Part shown: piece after piece, positions 18,117 to 27,874 of the stretch
Layout: each line of letters begins with the position of its first letter
How positions within the stretch are numbered: position 1 is the first letter of the stretch
Assembly (NCBI RefSeq): GCF_030656255.1
Contig: NZ_JAUSOE010000036.1
Coordinates: 1-64,000 of the forward strand
DNA length: 64,000 nucleotides
Direction of reading: 5' to 3'
Origin: Brevundimonas sp.
Lineage (GTDB): Bacteria; Pseudomonadota; Alphaproteobacteria; Caulobacterales; Caulobacteraceae
Translations under genes and position numbers: made by a program
The notes under the pieces: model-generated
What the model was told of the DNA's origin: nothing
The model's database searches: none
The model's input: the letters and a program-made list of their open reading frames with translations, nothing else

Positions 18117-19366
18117 ACCACCTCGCCGCGCAGCAGCTTCGGCAAATCCCCGGTCGCCCCGCCGGCCTCCTGCATGAAGGCCCGGCGCAAGGGTCCGATA
18201 CGGTTCACCGCCGCCATGCCGAGGTCGCGCGCGATCCGCACAGCGGCGATGTCGTTGGAGAACAGCCGCACGAAGGCGTCGAACCCCGCCGCCAGGACCG
18301 CCGTGTCGAACCGGCGCCAGCGGGCGTAGCGTTCCAGAACCGTCTCGGCGCCCAAGTCTTCGCCCAGACGCGCGGCCTCGGCCAGCACCTCCGCCAGGGC
18401 GGCGGCGTCCTTCAGCCCCATGTTCAGGCCCTGACCCGCCACCGGATGCACGCCGTGAGCCGCGTCGCCCATCAGGGCGATGCGCGGCGCGATCAGTTTT
18501 TCGGCCAGGCTGAGCGACAGCGGATAGACGAAACGCGGCCCCTCGACCGTCACATCCTGCAGGAAATCGCCGAACCGTCGCATCAGATGGGACTGGAAGG
18601 CCGCATCGGACGCGTCGCGCAACGCCTCGGCCCGGCGTGTGGTCTCGGTCCAGACCAGGCTGGCGCGCTGGTCCGTCAGCGGCAGTATCGCAAAGGGGCC
18701 GCTGGGCAGGAAATATTCATGGGCGACATTGCCGTGGTCGCGGCCCAGCCGCACCGTGGCCACTACGCCGCTCTGACCGTAACTCCAGCCGACCGTCTCG
18801 ATCCCAGCGGCGCGCCGCACGGTCGAACCCCGGCCTTCCGCCCCCACCACCAGAGGCGCGATCAGGGTCGCGCCGTCCGCCAGGGTCACGGTCGCCTTGC
18901 CGGCGTCGGTTTCGACCCGGACGACCGAGGCCGGCGCCCGCACCTCGATCCCCGCCGCCGTCACCGCCTCTGCCAGGGCCACGCGGATGCGGCGGTTCTC
19001 GACCATATAGCCCAGGGGCTCGCCCCCGGTGCGGCCGCCGATCTCGTCGGCGTCGAACCGCAGGAAGGCCGGCGAGGCCGACCGGCTGGCCGCGCCCGGC
19101 CGACGGCCGTCGGTCACCAGGATATGGTCCATCCGGCAGGCGTGGGGTCGCAGGGACTGGCCCAGACCCAGGACGTCCAGCATGCGGAAGGTCGAAAAGG
19201 CCACGGCCGTCGAACGGCCGTCGAAAGTCGGCGCCAGCTGGGCGCTGAACGGTTGCGGATCGACCAGGACCACCTTCAGCCCGGCCTGGGCCGCCGCCAG
19301 AGCGAACGCCGCCCCGCTCAACCCCGCCCCGGCGATGATGATGTCGTAGCGTTCGGTGTCTGCCAT
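18113..19366 (-). CDS. UbiH/UbiF-family FAD-dependent hydroxylase (ubiquinone biosynthesis)
   Basis: The 417-aa protein is a class A flavin monooxygenase. The N-terminal dinucleotide motif is IIIAGAGLSGAAFALAAA, the Ubi-family block is FDGRSTAVAFS, and the second FAD motif is LMGDAAHGVHPVAGQGLNMGLKD, typical of UbiH/UbiF/VisC. It would hydroxylate the ubiquinone ring with O2 and NAD(P)H; which carbon is modified cannot be told from sequence. The ORF-track start is a GTG at 19417. I prefer the ATG at 19366 (MADTERYDIII), which places the FAD motif at the usual distance, although neither start has a strong ribosome site. Confidence 0.88.
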   Translation of the reverse strand: MADTERYDIIIAGAGLSGAAFALAAAQAGLKVVLVDPQPFSAQLAPTFDGRSTAVAFSTFRMLDVLGLGQSLRPHACRMDHILVTDGRRPGAASRSASPAFLRFDADEIGGRTGGEPLGYMVENRRIRVALAEAVTAAGIEVRAPASVVRVETDAGKATVTLADGATLIAPLVVGAEGRGSTVRRAAGIETVGWSYGQSGVVATVRLGRDHGNVAHEYFLPSGPFAILPLTDQRASLVWTETTRRAEALRDASDAAFQSHLMRRFGDFLQDVTVEGPRFVYPLSLSLAEKLIAPRIALMGDAAHGVHPVAGQGLNMGLKDAAALAEVLAEAARLGEDLGAETVLERYARWRRFDTAVLAAGFDAFVRLFSNDIAAVRIARDLGMAAVNRIGPLRRAFMQEAGGATGDLPKLLRGEVV

Positions 19367-19493
19367 GGCAGGCTTGTCGCGCCCGAAGACCGAAACGTCC
19401 AGACGGGAAATCGTCACAGCGCCGACGAGCCTTGACCGAGGTCAAGGCTTTCGCCCGGCGGCCGGCTCACGGGTGTCGGGGCAGGAGGCCCGG

Positions 19494-20585
19494 ATGAACA
19501 GACGACGGATTTTGATCGGCGCTGGCGCCACGCTCGCCCTGGGCGCAGCGGGCGGCGTGGCTTGGCGGACGTCCACCGGATCGAGCGGCGACTACGACCG
19601 CTTGGCGGCCCGGTTTCGCGCGCCCCTGACCGACGCGCCGCCCGTCACTGAACTGATCCGCTACGCCGCCCTGGCGGCCAGTGGTCACAACACCCAGCCC
19701 TGGCGCTTTCGCCTGTCCGACGGGGCCGTCGACATCCTGCCCGACCTGTCGCGTCGAACGCCGGCGGTCGATCCTGACGACCATCACCTGTTCGTCAGCC
19801 TAGGCTGTGCGGCCGAGAATTTGCGGATCGCCGCCGGTGCGACCGGCCGTCCCGGCGAACTAGCCGTCGGCCCCGATGGACGCAGCCTGCGCTACAGCTT
19901 CACCTCCGGAAGCGCCCAGCCCGATCCCCTGTTCGCCGCCATTCCGGCTCGACGCTCCAGCCGCACCGTCTATGACGGCCGCCTTATACCGGCGAACGCG
20001 CTGGCCCAACTGCGTCAGGCGGCTGCGGCGCCCGGCGTCGCCGTTCATCTTCTGATCGACCGACCCAGTCTGGACCGCGTCCGCGAACTGGTCGTCGCCG
20101 GCAACACAGTTCAGATGGCCGATCCCGCCTTCATGGCCGAGCTGAAGCAATGGCTGCGCTTCAATCCCCGCGCGGCTCTGCGCCAGGGCGACGGCCTGTT
20201 TTCGGCGGCCAGCGGCAGTCCCGTCCTTCCCGACGGGCTCGGCCGGCTCGCTTTCGACCGGTTCTTCACCGCCGCGAGCGAAAACACCCGCTATGAGGCC
20301 CAGATCGCCTCGTCCGCCGCCGTGGCCGTCTTCGTGGCGGAACGATCCGATCCCGCCCACTGGATCGCCGTCGGCCGGGCCTGCCAGAGGCTGATGCTGG
20401 CCGCGACGGGCTTGGGGCTGCGCCACGCCTTCGTGAATCAGCCAGTCGAGGTCGCGGCCCTGCGCCCGGAACTGGCCGCCCTGGTCGGCGAGGGCGACAA
20501 ACGCCCGAACCTGGTGCTGCGGCTCGGCTACGGCCCGACCCTGCCTCTGTCCCCGCGCCGCTCGGTCGAGGCGGTGATCGTCTGA
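19494..20585 (+). CDS. Acg-type nitroreductase family protein with Tat-like signal
   Basis: The 363-aa product starts at the ATG at 19494, which has a GGAGG site 4 nt upstream; the ORF track begins 46 codons too early. The start [20 protein letters not shown] looks like a Tat or lipid-anchoring signal. The body carries the FMN nitroreductase block [19 protein letters not shown] and the second block [14 protein letters not shown], as in Acg-like two-domain proteins. FMN-dependent redox activity is plausible; Acg itself has been proposed to store rather than turn over flavin. It lies between ubiH (divergent) and ftsK (same strand, 88 bp away). Confidence 0.8.
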   Translation: MNRRRILIGAGATLALGAAGGVAWRTSTGSSGDYDRLAARFRAPLTDAPPVTELIRYAALAASGHNTQPWRFRLSDGAVDILPDLSRRTPAVDPDDHHLFVSLGCAAENLRIAAGATGRPGELAVGPDGRSLRYSFTSGSAQPDPLFAAIPARRSSRTVYDGRLIPANALAQLRQAAAAPGVAVHLLIDRPSLDRVRELVVAGNTVQMADPAFMAELKQWLRFNPRAALRQGDGLFSAASGSPVLPDGLGRLAFDRFFTAASENTRYEAQIASSAAVAVFVAERSDPAHWIAVGRACQRLMLAATGLGLRHAFVNQPVEVAALRPELAALVGEGDKRPNLVLRLGYGPTLPLSPRRSVEAVIV

Positions 20586-20673
20586 CGGCTTGGGCCGGCT
20601 GGTAAACAACCTCTTAACCCTGAAGGTGCGACAAGGGCGGTTGAACGTCAGCCGCCCGGAAGGTCCGCCTTTC

Positions 20674-23088
20674 ATGTCCACCGCCCTCGCCGTCGGCCGT
20701 CAGGCCTGGATCAGCGCCCGCATCCTGTGGGGCGCGCCCTTTGTGGTGCGGTTCCGGGGCGTGCTTCAGGCCCTGCTGGCCACCCTGCTGATGATCGCGC
20801 TGATCTCGTGGAACCCGGCCGACGCCAGTCTGAACGCCGCCTCCAGCCTGCCGACCACCAACTGGCTGGGCGCCAACGGCGCTTTGTTCGCCGATCTGTT
20901 CATGCAGTCGCTGGGTCTGGCCGCCTGGCCCGCAGCCCTGCTGCTGGTCGCCTTCGGCCTGGCCCGTGCGGTCGGCGACGCCATCCAGCAGCGGCTGAAG
21001 CCGACACCATTGAAGGCCCTGGCCGCGACGGCCGGGGTGCTGCTGCTGTCCGGGGCCCTCGCCGCCCTGGCCGCGCCGGCCGCCTGGCCCCTGGCCGCCG
21101 GACTGGGCGGACTTTGGGGCGACGGCTTCACCGGCCTGACGGCCCAGGGCCTGGGCGCCCTGCGTATTCCCGGCGGTCGGATCATCGCCGGCCTGATCTT
21201 CCTGATCGGCGGCCTGTGGCTGACCGGTTTCGCCATCGGCCTGCGCGCCATGGATTTCGTGGACGCCCTGCACTGGGGCCGGTCGCTGCGTCGCCCGAGC
21301 GCCCCCCCCGCCCCTGCAGTCAAGACGCCCCGCGCCCGGGCGCCGGCCAAGCCCAAGCCGGAACCCCGCTCAGCCGTCGCGCCTGGTGAGGCGGCGCTCG
21401 ACGCGGGTTCGGCCGACGCCCCACAGACCGCCTATGACGACCTGCCGCCGTGGGAGGACGAACAAGTTCAGGCCGCGCCCCGCCTTTCGGCCGCTCGCCC
21501 GATCGAGCCCCGCGTGGCCGCCCCCAAGGCGCCCAAGGCCCGCAAGGAGGACACCGACCAGCAGGCCTTCGACTTCGTACGGCCCGAAGGCGCCTTCGAC
21601 CTGCCGCCGCTGGGCATACTGACCAAGCCCGCCCAGCGCGTCGCCTCGGTGGACGAGGATTCGCTGAAGCAGAACGCCAAGATGCTGGAAGGCGTGCTGC
21701 AGGAGTTCGGCGTGCGCGGCGTGATCGACCAGATCCGCCCCGGCCCCGTCGTCACCCTGTACGAACTGGTCCCCGCACCCGGCGTGAAACACGGCCGCGT
21801 CGTGGCCCTGGCCGACGATATCGCCCGCTCCATGTCCGCCCGCGCCTGCCGGATTTCGGTGGTCCAGGGGCGCAACGCCATCGGCATCGAACTGCCCAAC
21901 GCCAAGCGCGAGACCGTCTATCTGCGCGACCTGCTGTCCAGCGCCGAATACGACAAGAAGGGCCATCTGCTGCCCCTGGCCCTGGGCGAGACCATCGGCG
22001 GCGAGCCCTATGTCGCCGACCTGGCCCGCATGCCCCACCTGCTGATCGCGGGCACCACCGGCTCGGGCAAGTCGGTCGGGGTCAACGCCATGATCCTGTC
22101 GATCCTGTATCGCCACAGCCCGGCCGAATGCCGTTTCATCATGATCGACCCCAAGATGCTGGAGCTGTCGGTCTATGACGGCATCCCGCACCTGCTGGCC
22201 CCGGTGGTCACCGATCCAAAAAAGGCCGTCGTCGCCCTGAAATGGACGGTGCGGGAGATGGAGGACCGCTATCGCCGCATGTCCAAACTGGGCGTGCGCA
22301 ACATCGCCTCCTACAACGAGCGCGCCCGCGAGGCTCAGGCCAAGGGCGAGCATTTCGAACGCACGGTCCAGACCGGTTTCGACGAGCAGGGGCGCCCGGT
22401 CTATGAGTCCGAGAAAATCCGGCCCGAGCCCCTGCCCTTCCTGGTCGTGGTCATGGACGAGATGGCCGACCTGATGCTGGTCGCCGGCAAGGACGTCGAG
22501 GGCGCCGTCCAGCGCCTGGCCCAGATGGCGCGCGCCGCCGGCATTCACCTGATCATGGCCACGCAACGCCCGTCGGTCGACGTCATCACCGGCACCATCA
22601 AGGCCAACTTCCCGACCCGGATCAGCTTCCAGGTCACGTCAAAAATCGATAGCCGCACCATCTTGGGCGAACAGGGCGGCGAACAGCTGCTGGGCCAGGG
22701 CGACATGCTCTATATGGCCGGCGGCGGACGGATCACCCGCCTGCACGGCCCCTTCGTCGACGACAAGGAGGTCGAGGACGTCTGCAAACACCTGAAGGCG
22801 CAGGCCGAGCCCGACTATCTGGACCTGATCACCGACGAGCCGGACGGGGATGCGGACGGCGCCGTGGACGATGGGGGCGGCGGCTCCGGCGACGACCTCT
22901 ACGATCGCGCCGTGGCCGTGGTCACCCGCGACCGCAAGGCCTCGACCTCCTACGTCCAGCGCCGGCTCCAGATCGGCTACAACCGCGCCGCCTCCCTGAT
23001 CGAACGGATGGAGCAGGAAGGCGTGGTCAGCCCCGCCAACCACGCCGGCAAGCGCGACGTCCTCGCCGGCCCGCCGCCGATGGTGTGA
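20674..23088 (+). CDS. ftsK: DNA translocase FtsK
   Basis: The 804-aa protein (ATG at 20674; the listed TTG start is 28 codons upstream) has four N-terminal membrane segments up to about residue 190. A Pro/Ala/Lys-rich linker to about 310 follows, then the motor: Walker [14 protein letters not shown], Walker [13 protein letters not shown] and the [19 protein letters not shown] sensor region. The C-terminal gamma winged helix ([20 protein letters not shown]) reads KOPS-type sequences. It pumps chromosome termini at the division septum and activates XerCD. The linker is shorter than in E. coli. lolA follows 185 bp later, an order I recall from Caulobacter. Confidence 0.97.
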   Translation: MSTALAVGRQAWISARILWGAPFVVRFRGVLQALLATLLMIALISWNPADASLNAASSLPTTNWLGANGALFADLFMQSLGLAAWPAALLLVAFGLARAVGDAIQQRLKPTPLKALAATAGVLLLSGALAALAAPAAWPLAAGLGGLWGDGFTGLTAQGLGALRIPGGRIIAGLIFLIGGLWLTGFAIGLRAMDFVDALHWGRSLRRPSAPPAPAVKTPRARAPAKPKPEPRSAVAPGEAALDAGSADAPQTAYDDLPPWEDEQVQAAPRLSAARPIEPRVAAPKAPKARKEDTDQQAFDFVRPEGAFDLPPLGILTKPAQRVASVDEDSLKQNAKMLEGVLQEFGVRGVIDQIRPGPVVTLYELVPAPGVKHGRVVALADDIARSMSARACRISVVQGRNAIGIELPNAKRETVYLRDLLSSAEYDKKGHLLPLALGETIGGEPYVADLARMPHLLIAGTTGSGKSVGVNAMILSILYRHSPAECRFIMIDPKMLELSVYDGIPHLLAPVVTDPKKAVVALKWTVREMEDRYRRMSKLGVRNIASYNERAREAQAKGEHFERTVQTGFDEQGRPVYESEKIRPEPLPFLVVVMDEMADLMLVAGKDVEGAVQRLAQMARAAGIHLIMATQRPSVDVITGTIKANFPTRISFQVTSKIDSRTILGEQGGEQLLGQGDMLYMAGGGRITRLHGPFVDDKEVEDVCKHLKAQAEPDYLDLITDEPDGDADGAVDDGGGGSGDDLYDRAVAVVTRDRKASTSYVQRRLQIGYNRAASLIERMEQEGVVSPANHAGKRDVLAGPPPMV

Positions 23089-23156
23089 CGCCGCTTCGGA
23101 ACAGGCGACGTCCAAGGCCGTTACCCCTCCCACTGCCGTCGCAAGCTTCAGCATTT

Positions 23157-23176
23157 CGATGAACAGGGCTTCATCG
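23157..23176. other. Small inverted repeat in ftsK-lolA gap
   Basis: CGATGAA and TTCATCG are exact inverted arms around a 6-nt spacer, about 70 nt after the ftsK stop. There is no T-run after it, so it is not a classical terminator. It could be an operator or an RNA hairpin for lolA. This is an observation only. Confidence 0.3.
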
Positions 23177-23273
23177 GAGCGCCGGAATATGGTCAGGCTC
23201 GCGTCATTCCGACGCCAAGCCGACCGGGCAAGACGGCAGGATCGACAACCGTCCCGAACGGGAGACTGACTTC

Positions 23274-23957
23274 ATGACCGCCCACGCCAAGACCCTCGCC
23301 ATCGCCCCTGCCGATCTCCAGCGCCGTCGGCTGCTGTTGGGCGCAGGCCTCCTGACCGGCTTCGCGGCGCTCGGCGTCTTCGATGCGGCCCAGGCCCAGT
23401 CCAACCTGTCCGCCGAGGACCGCGCCGTGGTGCAGCAGGCTCAAGCCTATCTGCAGGCCCTGACCTCTGCTCAGGGGACCTTCGTCGAGACGGGTCCCGG
23501 CGGTCAGCGCCGTGAAGGTCGGTTCTATCTGCAGCGTCCGGGCAAGATGCGCTTCGAATACACCAATCCCGCCGGCCTTCTGGTGGTGTCGGACGGCTAC
23601 AACGTCAAACGCTATGACCCGCGCCTGAACAATTTCCAGCAGGTGCCGCTGGGCCGCACGCCCCTGTCCACCTTCCTGGCGCGCAATGTCCGCCTGGATC
23701 AGGGCGTCCGCATCGACCGTGTCACGCGGATGAGCTCGGGCGCCTTCGCGATCACGGCGCGCGATTCCGGTCGTCCCAACGACGGTGCGGTCGTTCTGGC
23801 CTTCGCCGGCGATCCGATGCGGCTGCATGAATGGACCATTACGGACGCACAGGGCGCCCGCACCCGCACCCAGCTGACCGCTCTTCAACCGGCTTCGAAC
23901 CTGGCTTCCAGCCTGTTCCAGTTGCGGGATCCGACCCGTCGCCCGGGCCGCAACTGA
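23274..23957 (+). CDS. lolA: Outer-membrane lipoprotein carrier protein LolA
   Basis: The 227-aa protein is exported: the N-terminal segment ADLQRRRLLLGAGLLTGFAALG and the cleavage-like DAAQAQS suggest a Sec or Tat-type signal. The mature domain has LolA hallmarks, for example YLQALTSAQGTFVETGPGGQRREGRFYLQRPGKMRFEY (quoted in two parts of a single strand-turn pattern) and LNNFQQVPLGRTPLSTFL. It carries lipoproteins from LolCDE across the periplasm to the outer membrane. It follows ftsK and probably has its own promoter. A twin-Arg-like signal on LolA is slightly unusual, as the carrier is normally Sec-exported. Confidence 0.9.
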   Translation: MTAHAKTLAIAPADLQRRRLLLGAGLLTGFAALGVFDAAQAQSNLSAEDRAVVQQAQAYLQALTSAQGTFVETGPGGQRREGRFYLQRPGKMRFEYTNPAGLLVVSDGYNVKRYDPRLNNFQQVPLGRTPLSTFLARNVRLDQGVRIDRVTRMSSGAFAITARDSGRPNDGAVVLAFAGDPMRLHEWTITDAQGARTRTQLTALQPASNLASSLFQLRDPTRRPGRN

Positions 23958-23984
23958 GTCTGGCTTCAAGGATCAACACTATCC

Positions 23985-24170
23985 GTCCGTTGCCGGATAA
24001 TCACAGCCAAACGTCAAATATGACAATTTGACCTTTTCTTTTTGCCGTGACATCAGAAGCACAGAGCGGCGGCGGCCGTTCTACCGCCTCGGATGCATCC
24101 CCCTCCCGGCGGCGAGAGAGACGATCACCTTTTATAAGCCCGGCCCGTAGCGGCCGGGCCTTTTTTATGC
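23985..24170 (+). ncRNA. Candidate small RNA or leader ending in a strong terminator
   Basis: Between lolA and xthA there is no convincing ORF, yet the stretch ends in a canonical intrinsic terminator 23 nt before xthA. An AT-rich start (CAAATATGACAATTTGACC, near 24016) is followed by a structured G+C-rich part with pairing potential between CCGCC and GGCGG. The layout fits either a free-standing small RNA or a long lolA 3' end. No known RNA family was recognised; boundaries are approximate. Confidence 0.35.
24137..24167 (+). terminator. Intrinsic terminator upstream of xthA
   Basis: GCCCGGCC-CGTAG-GGCCGGGC-like hairpin (AAGCCCGGCCCGTAGCGGCC then GGGCC) is followed at once by TTTTTT. This is the clearest Rho-independent terminator in the window on the + strand. 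It would end lolA or a small RNA and insulate xthA. Confidence 0.85.
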
Positions 24171-24193
24171 GCCGGGGCCTGCTATGGCGGGGC

Positions 24194-24991
24194 ATGACCC
24201 TTCGCCTCGCCACCTGGAACATCAACTCCGTCCGCCTGCGCATCGACCAGGTCGCCCGGTTCGTCGCCGAACGCGCGCCCGACGTCCTGCTGTTGCAGGA
24301 GATCAAATGCACGACGGATCAGTTTCCGCGCGCGGCCTTCGAAGAGATGGGGATGCCCCACTTGCGCGTGGCGGGCCAGAAGGGCTGGCACGGGGTCGCC
24401 ATCGCCTCGCGCCTGCCGCTGGAGGACAGCGACACCTTCCAGGTCTGCAAACTGGGCCATGCGCGCTGCGTCTCGGCCCAGGTCGCCGGGATCGATGTTC
24501 AGAACTTCTACATCCCCGCCGGCGGCGACGTCCCTGATCGGACCCTGAACCCCAAGTTCGATCACAAGATGGATTTCTACGAACAGCTGACGGCCATCGT
24601 CGCCCGCCAGGATCAGGCCCGCCCCCTGGTCATGGCCGGAGATTTCAACATCGCGCCGGGTGAAGGCGACGTCTTCAACCATCGCTACATGTCCAAGATC
24701 GTCAGCCACACCCCGATCGAGGTCGAGACCCTCAATCGGCTCCAAGCGACCGGCGGTTTCGCCGACGTGCTGCGCGACCGGTTCCCCGAGCCGCAGAAAC
24801 TGGCCAGCTGGTGGAGCTATCGCGCCGCCGACTTCCGCAAGTCCAACCGCGGCCTGCGCCTGGACCATATCTGGACCTCGCCGGGCCTGACCTCCGCCGT
24901 CGTCAAAGACACCGCCCGTATCCACGACGACGTCCGCGAATGGGAACGGCCGTCGGACCACGCCCCGGTGACGGTCGATCTGGACGTCTGA
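24194..24991 (+). CDS. xthA: Exodeoxyribonuclease III
   Basis: The 265-aa protein is an ExoIII/APE1-family nuclease. Motifs in order: ATWNINSVRLRIDQV, LLLQEIKCTTDQFP (metal-binding Glu), MAGDFNIAP (catalytic Asp/Asn), GLRLDHIWTSP and the terminal PSDHAPVTVDL (catalytic Asp-His). It cuts at abasic sites and trims 3' ends in base-excision repair. The ORF-track start is 49 codons upstream inside the terminated leader; ATG 24194 (MTLRLATWNINS) fits the family. Confidence 0.96.
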   Translation: MTLRLATWNINSVRLRIDQVARFVAERAPDVLLLQEIKCTTDQFPRAAFEEMGMPHLRVAGQKGWHGVAIASRLPLEDSDTFQVCKLGHARCVSAQVAGIDVQNFYIPAGGDVPDRTLNPKFDHKMDFYEQLTAIVARQDQARPLVMAGDFNIAPGEGDVFNHRYMSKIVSHTPIEVETLNRLQATGGFADVLRDRFPEPQKLASWWSYRAADFRKSNRGLRLDHIWTSPGLTSAVVKDTARIHDDVREWERPSDHAPVTVDLDV

Positions 24992-24994
24992 CCC

Positions 24995-26467
24995 TCAATA
25001 GACGGGAAGCAGGCGTCCACGAGTCGCGGTGGTGGGCTTGGGGCGTCGGCCCAGAGCCTTGGCCGCCTTGGCCAGTCGGTCCACGGCCTGATCCAAGACC
25101 GGTTCGGGCAGGGTGTAGGGCAGGCGCAGGCGGCGTTCGAAGGCGCCGTCGACGCCGAATCGAGGCCCGGCCGCGAGCCGCAGCCCCTCGGCCTCGGCTC
25201 GCACCGTCAAGGCGGAGCTGATCGGCGCGGGCAGCCGGACCCAAAGCGACAGGCCGCCGGCAGGACGGGGGCAGGTCCAGTCCGGCAGGCGGTGAGCAAG
25301 CTGCGCGCGCAAATGGTCTCGGCGCGCGCGCAGCAGGGGGCGACGCGCCGCCAGGGCCGCGCCGCCGTCATTCAGCAGTTCAACCGCCGCCAACTGCTCG
25401 AGGATCGGCACGCCCAGGTCGAAACTGGCGCGGCTTTGGGCCAGGCGCTGGATCACCGCTCGGTCGGCGCGGATCCAGCCGATGCGCAACCCGCCCCAGA
25501 CGCTCTTGGACATGGAGCCCAGCCGCACGACGCGCGGCGCATCGACGGCCGAGGCGCTGAGTGCGGGCGGTCCGCTGAGCGTCAGATCGACCAGGGTCTC
25601 GTCGAGGACCAGCAGGGTCTCGCTCCCCTTCAACCCGGCCAACAAACGCGACCGGTCGGGCGCACGCATCATCCGGCCGGTCGGATTATTATGATCGAGG
25701 ACCAGATAGGCCATGGGCGCGCCGCTGCGCCGACAGGCCGAGACCAGACCCTCTACATCCCAACCGTCCTCGCTTGCGTCGTCCGGCAGGGCCACGGGCG
25801 TGGCGCGTCCTCCGGCGGCCAGGATGGCGTCGATGGCCTGGGGATAGGTCGGATGGTCGATCACCACCGGATCACCGGGGCGAACCGTCAGGCGCAACAG
25901 ATGGACCAGGCCGTTGTGCGCCCCGTGGGTGATCAGGATCTGGCCCGGCGACGTCGGCAGGCCCCGGCGGCGATAGCCGGCCGCGACCGTTTCGCGCAGC
26001 TCCTCCAGCCCGGCGGTTTCATAGCCGTGGCCGGGCAGGTTCGCGGGCAATCGCTCGAGCGCGCGAACATAGGCGGCATGAACATTGGGGTCGGCGGGCA
26101 GGACTGCGGCCGTCAGGTCGATCAGGCCGGGTTTAGTCTCGTCGACGCCGGGGGCATGACGCGGACCGGGCCCGGCCGGCAGACTTGTCCGGGCCGCCGC
26201 CCCCTGTCCGCCGGTCAGAAAGCCGTCATCCCGAAGTCGGCCATAGGCAGCGGATACGGTCGTACGGCTCAAACCCAACACCTGCGCCATTTCTCGCTCA
26301 CCGGGCAGCCGCGCCGCCAACGGCAGTCGTCCGTCCAGGATCAAAAGTCGTACTGCGCCGGCAAGCTGGCGATAGGCCGCCCCCGCGCCGGGCGTGCGCC
26401 AGGGGCCGAGATGACGTGTCAGGGAGACGGGACTGATAGATTGCGGCGACATAGGCCAGAATGGCAT
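24995..26467 (-). CDS. MocR-type PLP-dependent transcriptional regulator (YczR-like)
   Basis: The 490-aa protein fuses a GntR winged helix (about 30-95; LPGEREMAQVLGLSRTTVSAAYGRL) to a fold-type I aminotransferase domain. The PLP lysine lies in LGSMSKSVWGGLRIGWI. Such MocR proteins sense PLP or an amino-acid adduct and control a neighbouring gene. Here the neighbour is a divergent YczE-family membrane protein 44 bp away, the arrangement described for the YczR subgroup. Start 26467 has AAGG 9 nt upstream; ATG 26452 is an alternative. The shared gap contains an AACTGG...CCAGTT inverted repeat that is a candidate operator. Confidence 0.88.
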   Translation of the reverse strand: MPFWPMSPQSISPVSLTRHLGPWRTPGAGAAYRQLAGAVRLLILDGRLPLAARLPGEREMAQVLGLSRTTVSAAYGRLRDDGFLTGGQGAAARTSLPAGPGPRHAPGVDETKPGLIDLTAAVLPADPNVHAAYVRALERLPANLPGHGYETAGLEELRETVAAGYRRRGLPTSPGQILITHGAHNGLVHLLRLTVRPGDPVVIDHPTYPQAIDAILAAGGRATPVALPDDASEDGWDVEGLVSACRRSGAPMAYLVLDHNNPTGRMMRAPDRSRLLAGLKGSETLLVLDETLVDLTLSGPPALSASAVDAPRVVRLGSMSKSVWGGLRIGWIRADRAVIQRLAQSRASFDLGVPILEQLAAVELLNDGGAALAARRPLLRARRDHLRAQLAHRLPDWTCPRPAGGLSLWVRLPAPISSALTVRAEAEGLRLAAGPRFGVDGAFERRLRLPYTLPEPVLDQAVDRLAKAAKALGRRPKPTTATRGRLLPVY

Positions 26468-26494
26468 AACTGGACCTTTTTCTAATAGCCAGTT
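26468..26494. promoter_or_regulatory. Candidate MocR operator in divergent gap
   Basis: AACTGG (26468-26473) and CCAGTT (26489-26494) are exact inverted arms 15 nt apart, filling nearly the whole gap between the MocR start and the yczE-like gene. An AT-rich core (TTTTTCTAATAG) lies between them. A regulator bound here could control both promoters. No footprint evidence; inferred from position and symmetry. Confidence 0.5.
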
Positions 26495-26511
26495 TGTCGC
26501 AATTCGACGAA

Positions 26512-27117
26512 ATGACCCGTCGCCTGATCCAATTGTTCGTCGGCCTGATCCTCTACGGCCTGTCTATCGCCCTGATCGTGCGCGCCGATCTGGGGCTGGA
26601 CCCGTGGGACGTCCTGACCCAGGGCGTATTCGAACGGTTCGCCGGCCCGGCGGGTATCGGCTTCGGCCTGGTCGTCAACCTGATCGGTATGGCGGTGCTA
26701 TTGTTATGGATTCCCCTGCGCCAGCGGCCAGGAATCGGCACTCTAGCCAATGTTCTGGTCATCGGCACGGTGGCGGGGTTTGGTCTGGACTGGCTGCCGA
26801 CAGACCTGGGCCTACCCGTCAGGGCCGTTCTATTAGGTACAGGAATCCTGCTGAACGGCGTGGCCAGCGGCGCCTATATCGGCGCGGGTCTTGGTCCGGG
26901 GCCGCGCGACGGCCTGATGACCGGGATTGTCGCGCGCACCGGCTGGCCGGTGAAATGGGTGCGAACAACAATCGAAGTGATCGTGGTGGCCGTCGGCTGG
27001 AGCCTGGGGGGCTCCGTGGGCCTGGGCACAGTGCTTTACGCCGTCAGCATCGGCCCGCTGGTCCACGTCTTCCTGCCGATGTTCACGATCAGGAAGGCGG
27101 CTGAGCCTCAGGGCTGA
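26512..27117 (+). CDS. YczE/YitT-family integral membrane protein
   Basis: The 201-aa protein is almost wholly hydrophobic, with about five membrane segments. It has the family-typical start RLIQLFVGLILYGLSIALIVRADLGLDPWDVL and a GAYIGAGLGPGPRDGLMTG loop. I chose ATG 26512 over the upstream TTG because MTRRLIQL begins at the first helix. The family has no settled function; transport or sensing of a small molecule handled by the adjacent MocR is a reasonable guess. It converges with cenR, overlapping by 10 nt. Confidence 0.82.
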   Translation: MTRRLIQLFVGLILYGLSIALIVRADLGLDPWDVLTQGVFERFAGPAGIGFGLVVNLIGMAVLLLWIPLRQRPGIGTLANVLVIGTVAGFGLDWLPTDLGLPVRAVLLGTGILLNGVASGAYIGAGLGPGPRDGLMTGIVARTGWPVKWVRTTIEVIVVAVGWSLGGSVGLGTVLYAVSIGPLVHVFLPMFTIRKAAEPQG

Positions 27118-27794
27118 AGCCGGTATCCGCCCGCGTCGGTCAGCAGCAGTCGGGCCTGCCCAGGCTCGGGCTCGATCTTCTGGCGCAGCCGATAGATATG
27201 GGTTTCCAGCGTATGGGTGGTGACGCCGGCGTTATAGCCCCAGACTTCGGTCAGCAGCTCCTCACGCGACACCGGCTTCGCGCCGGCGCGGTACAGGTAT
27301 TTCAGGATGTTGGTTTCCTTTTCCGTCAACCGCACCTTCTTGCCCTTGGCGTCCATCAGAACCTTGGCCGCAGGACGGAACTCGTAGGGGCCGATGGAGA
27401 AGACGGCGTCTTCCGACTGTTCGTGGCTGCGCAGATGGGCGCGGATGCGGGCCAGAAGCACGGCGAATCGGAAAGGCTTGGTGACATAGTCGTTGGCCCC
27501 GGCGTCCAACCCCAGGATGGCGTCGGCGTCGGCGGCCTGGGCCGTCAGCATGATGACCGGGGTGGAAACCCCGTCCTTGCGCAGCAGGCGGCAGGCCTCG
27601 CGGCCGTCCATGTCGGGCAGATCGACGTCCAGCAGGATCAGGTCGGCGCGGATCTCGCGACCCATCCTCACCCCGTCCGTGGCGGTCGCGGCCTGCTGGG
27701 TCTTGAACTCCTCATGGAGGTTCAACTGCTCGGCCAAGGCCTCGCGCAGGTCGTCGTCGTCGTCGATGATCAGAATGGTCTTGGGCGTGGGCAT
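27108..27794 (-). CDS. cenR: OmpR-family response regulator, CenR orthologue candidate
   Basis: The 228-aa protein has a receiver domain (acidic cluster IDDDDD, phospho-acceptor D56 in LLDVDLP, T84, K106 in VTKPFRF) and a C-terminal OmpR winged helix (LTEKETNILKYLYRAG... THTLETHIYRLRQKIE). No histidine kinase is adjacent. In C. crescentus the essential envelope regulator CenR is an orphan regulator encoded a few genes from leuS, in the same relation to yggS/ntrZ/leuS as here, which is why I propose that name. Orthology rests on synteny and domain type, not alignment. Confidence 0.75.
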   Translation of the reverse strand: MPTPKTILIIDDDDDLREALAEQLNLHEEFKTQQAATATDGVRMGREIRADLILLDVDLPDMDGREACRLLRKDGVSTPVIMLTAQAADADAILGLDAGANDYVTKPFRFAVLLARIRAHLRSHEQSEDAVFSIGPYEFRPAAKVLMDAKGKKVRLTEKETNILKYLYRAGAKPVSREELLTEVWGYNAGVTTHTLETHIYRLRQKIEPEPGQARLLLTDAGGYRLQP

Positions 27795-27874
27795 GTTCAG
27801 ACAATGGCGAGGCTTGGCCCCCGCGCCAAGGCTTGGGGGTGCGAATTCACGTCGGGTTACGGCCTAGAGGCGGT

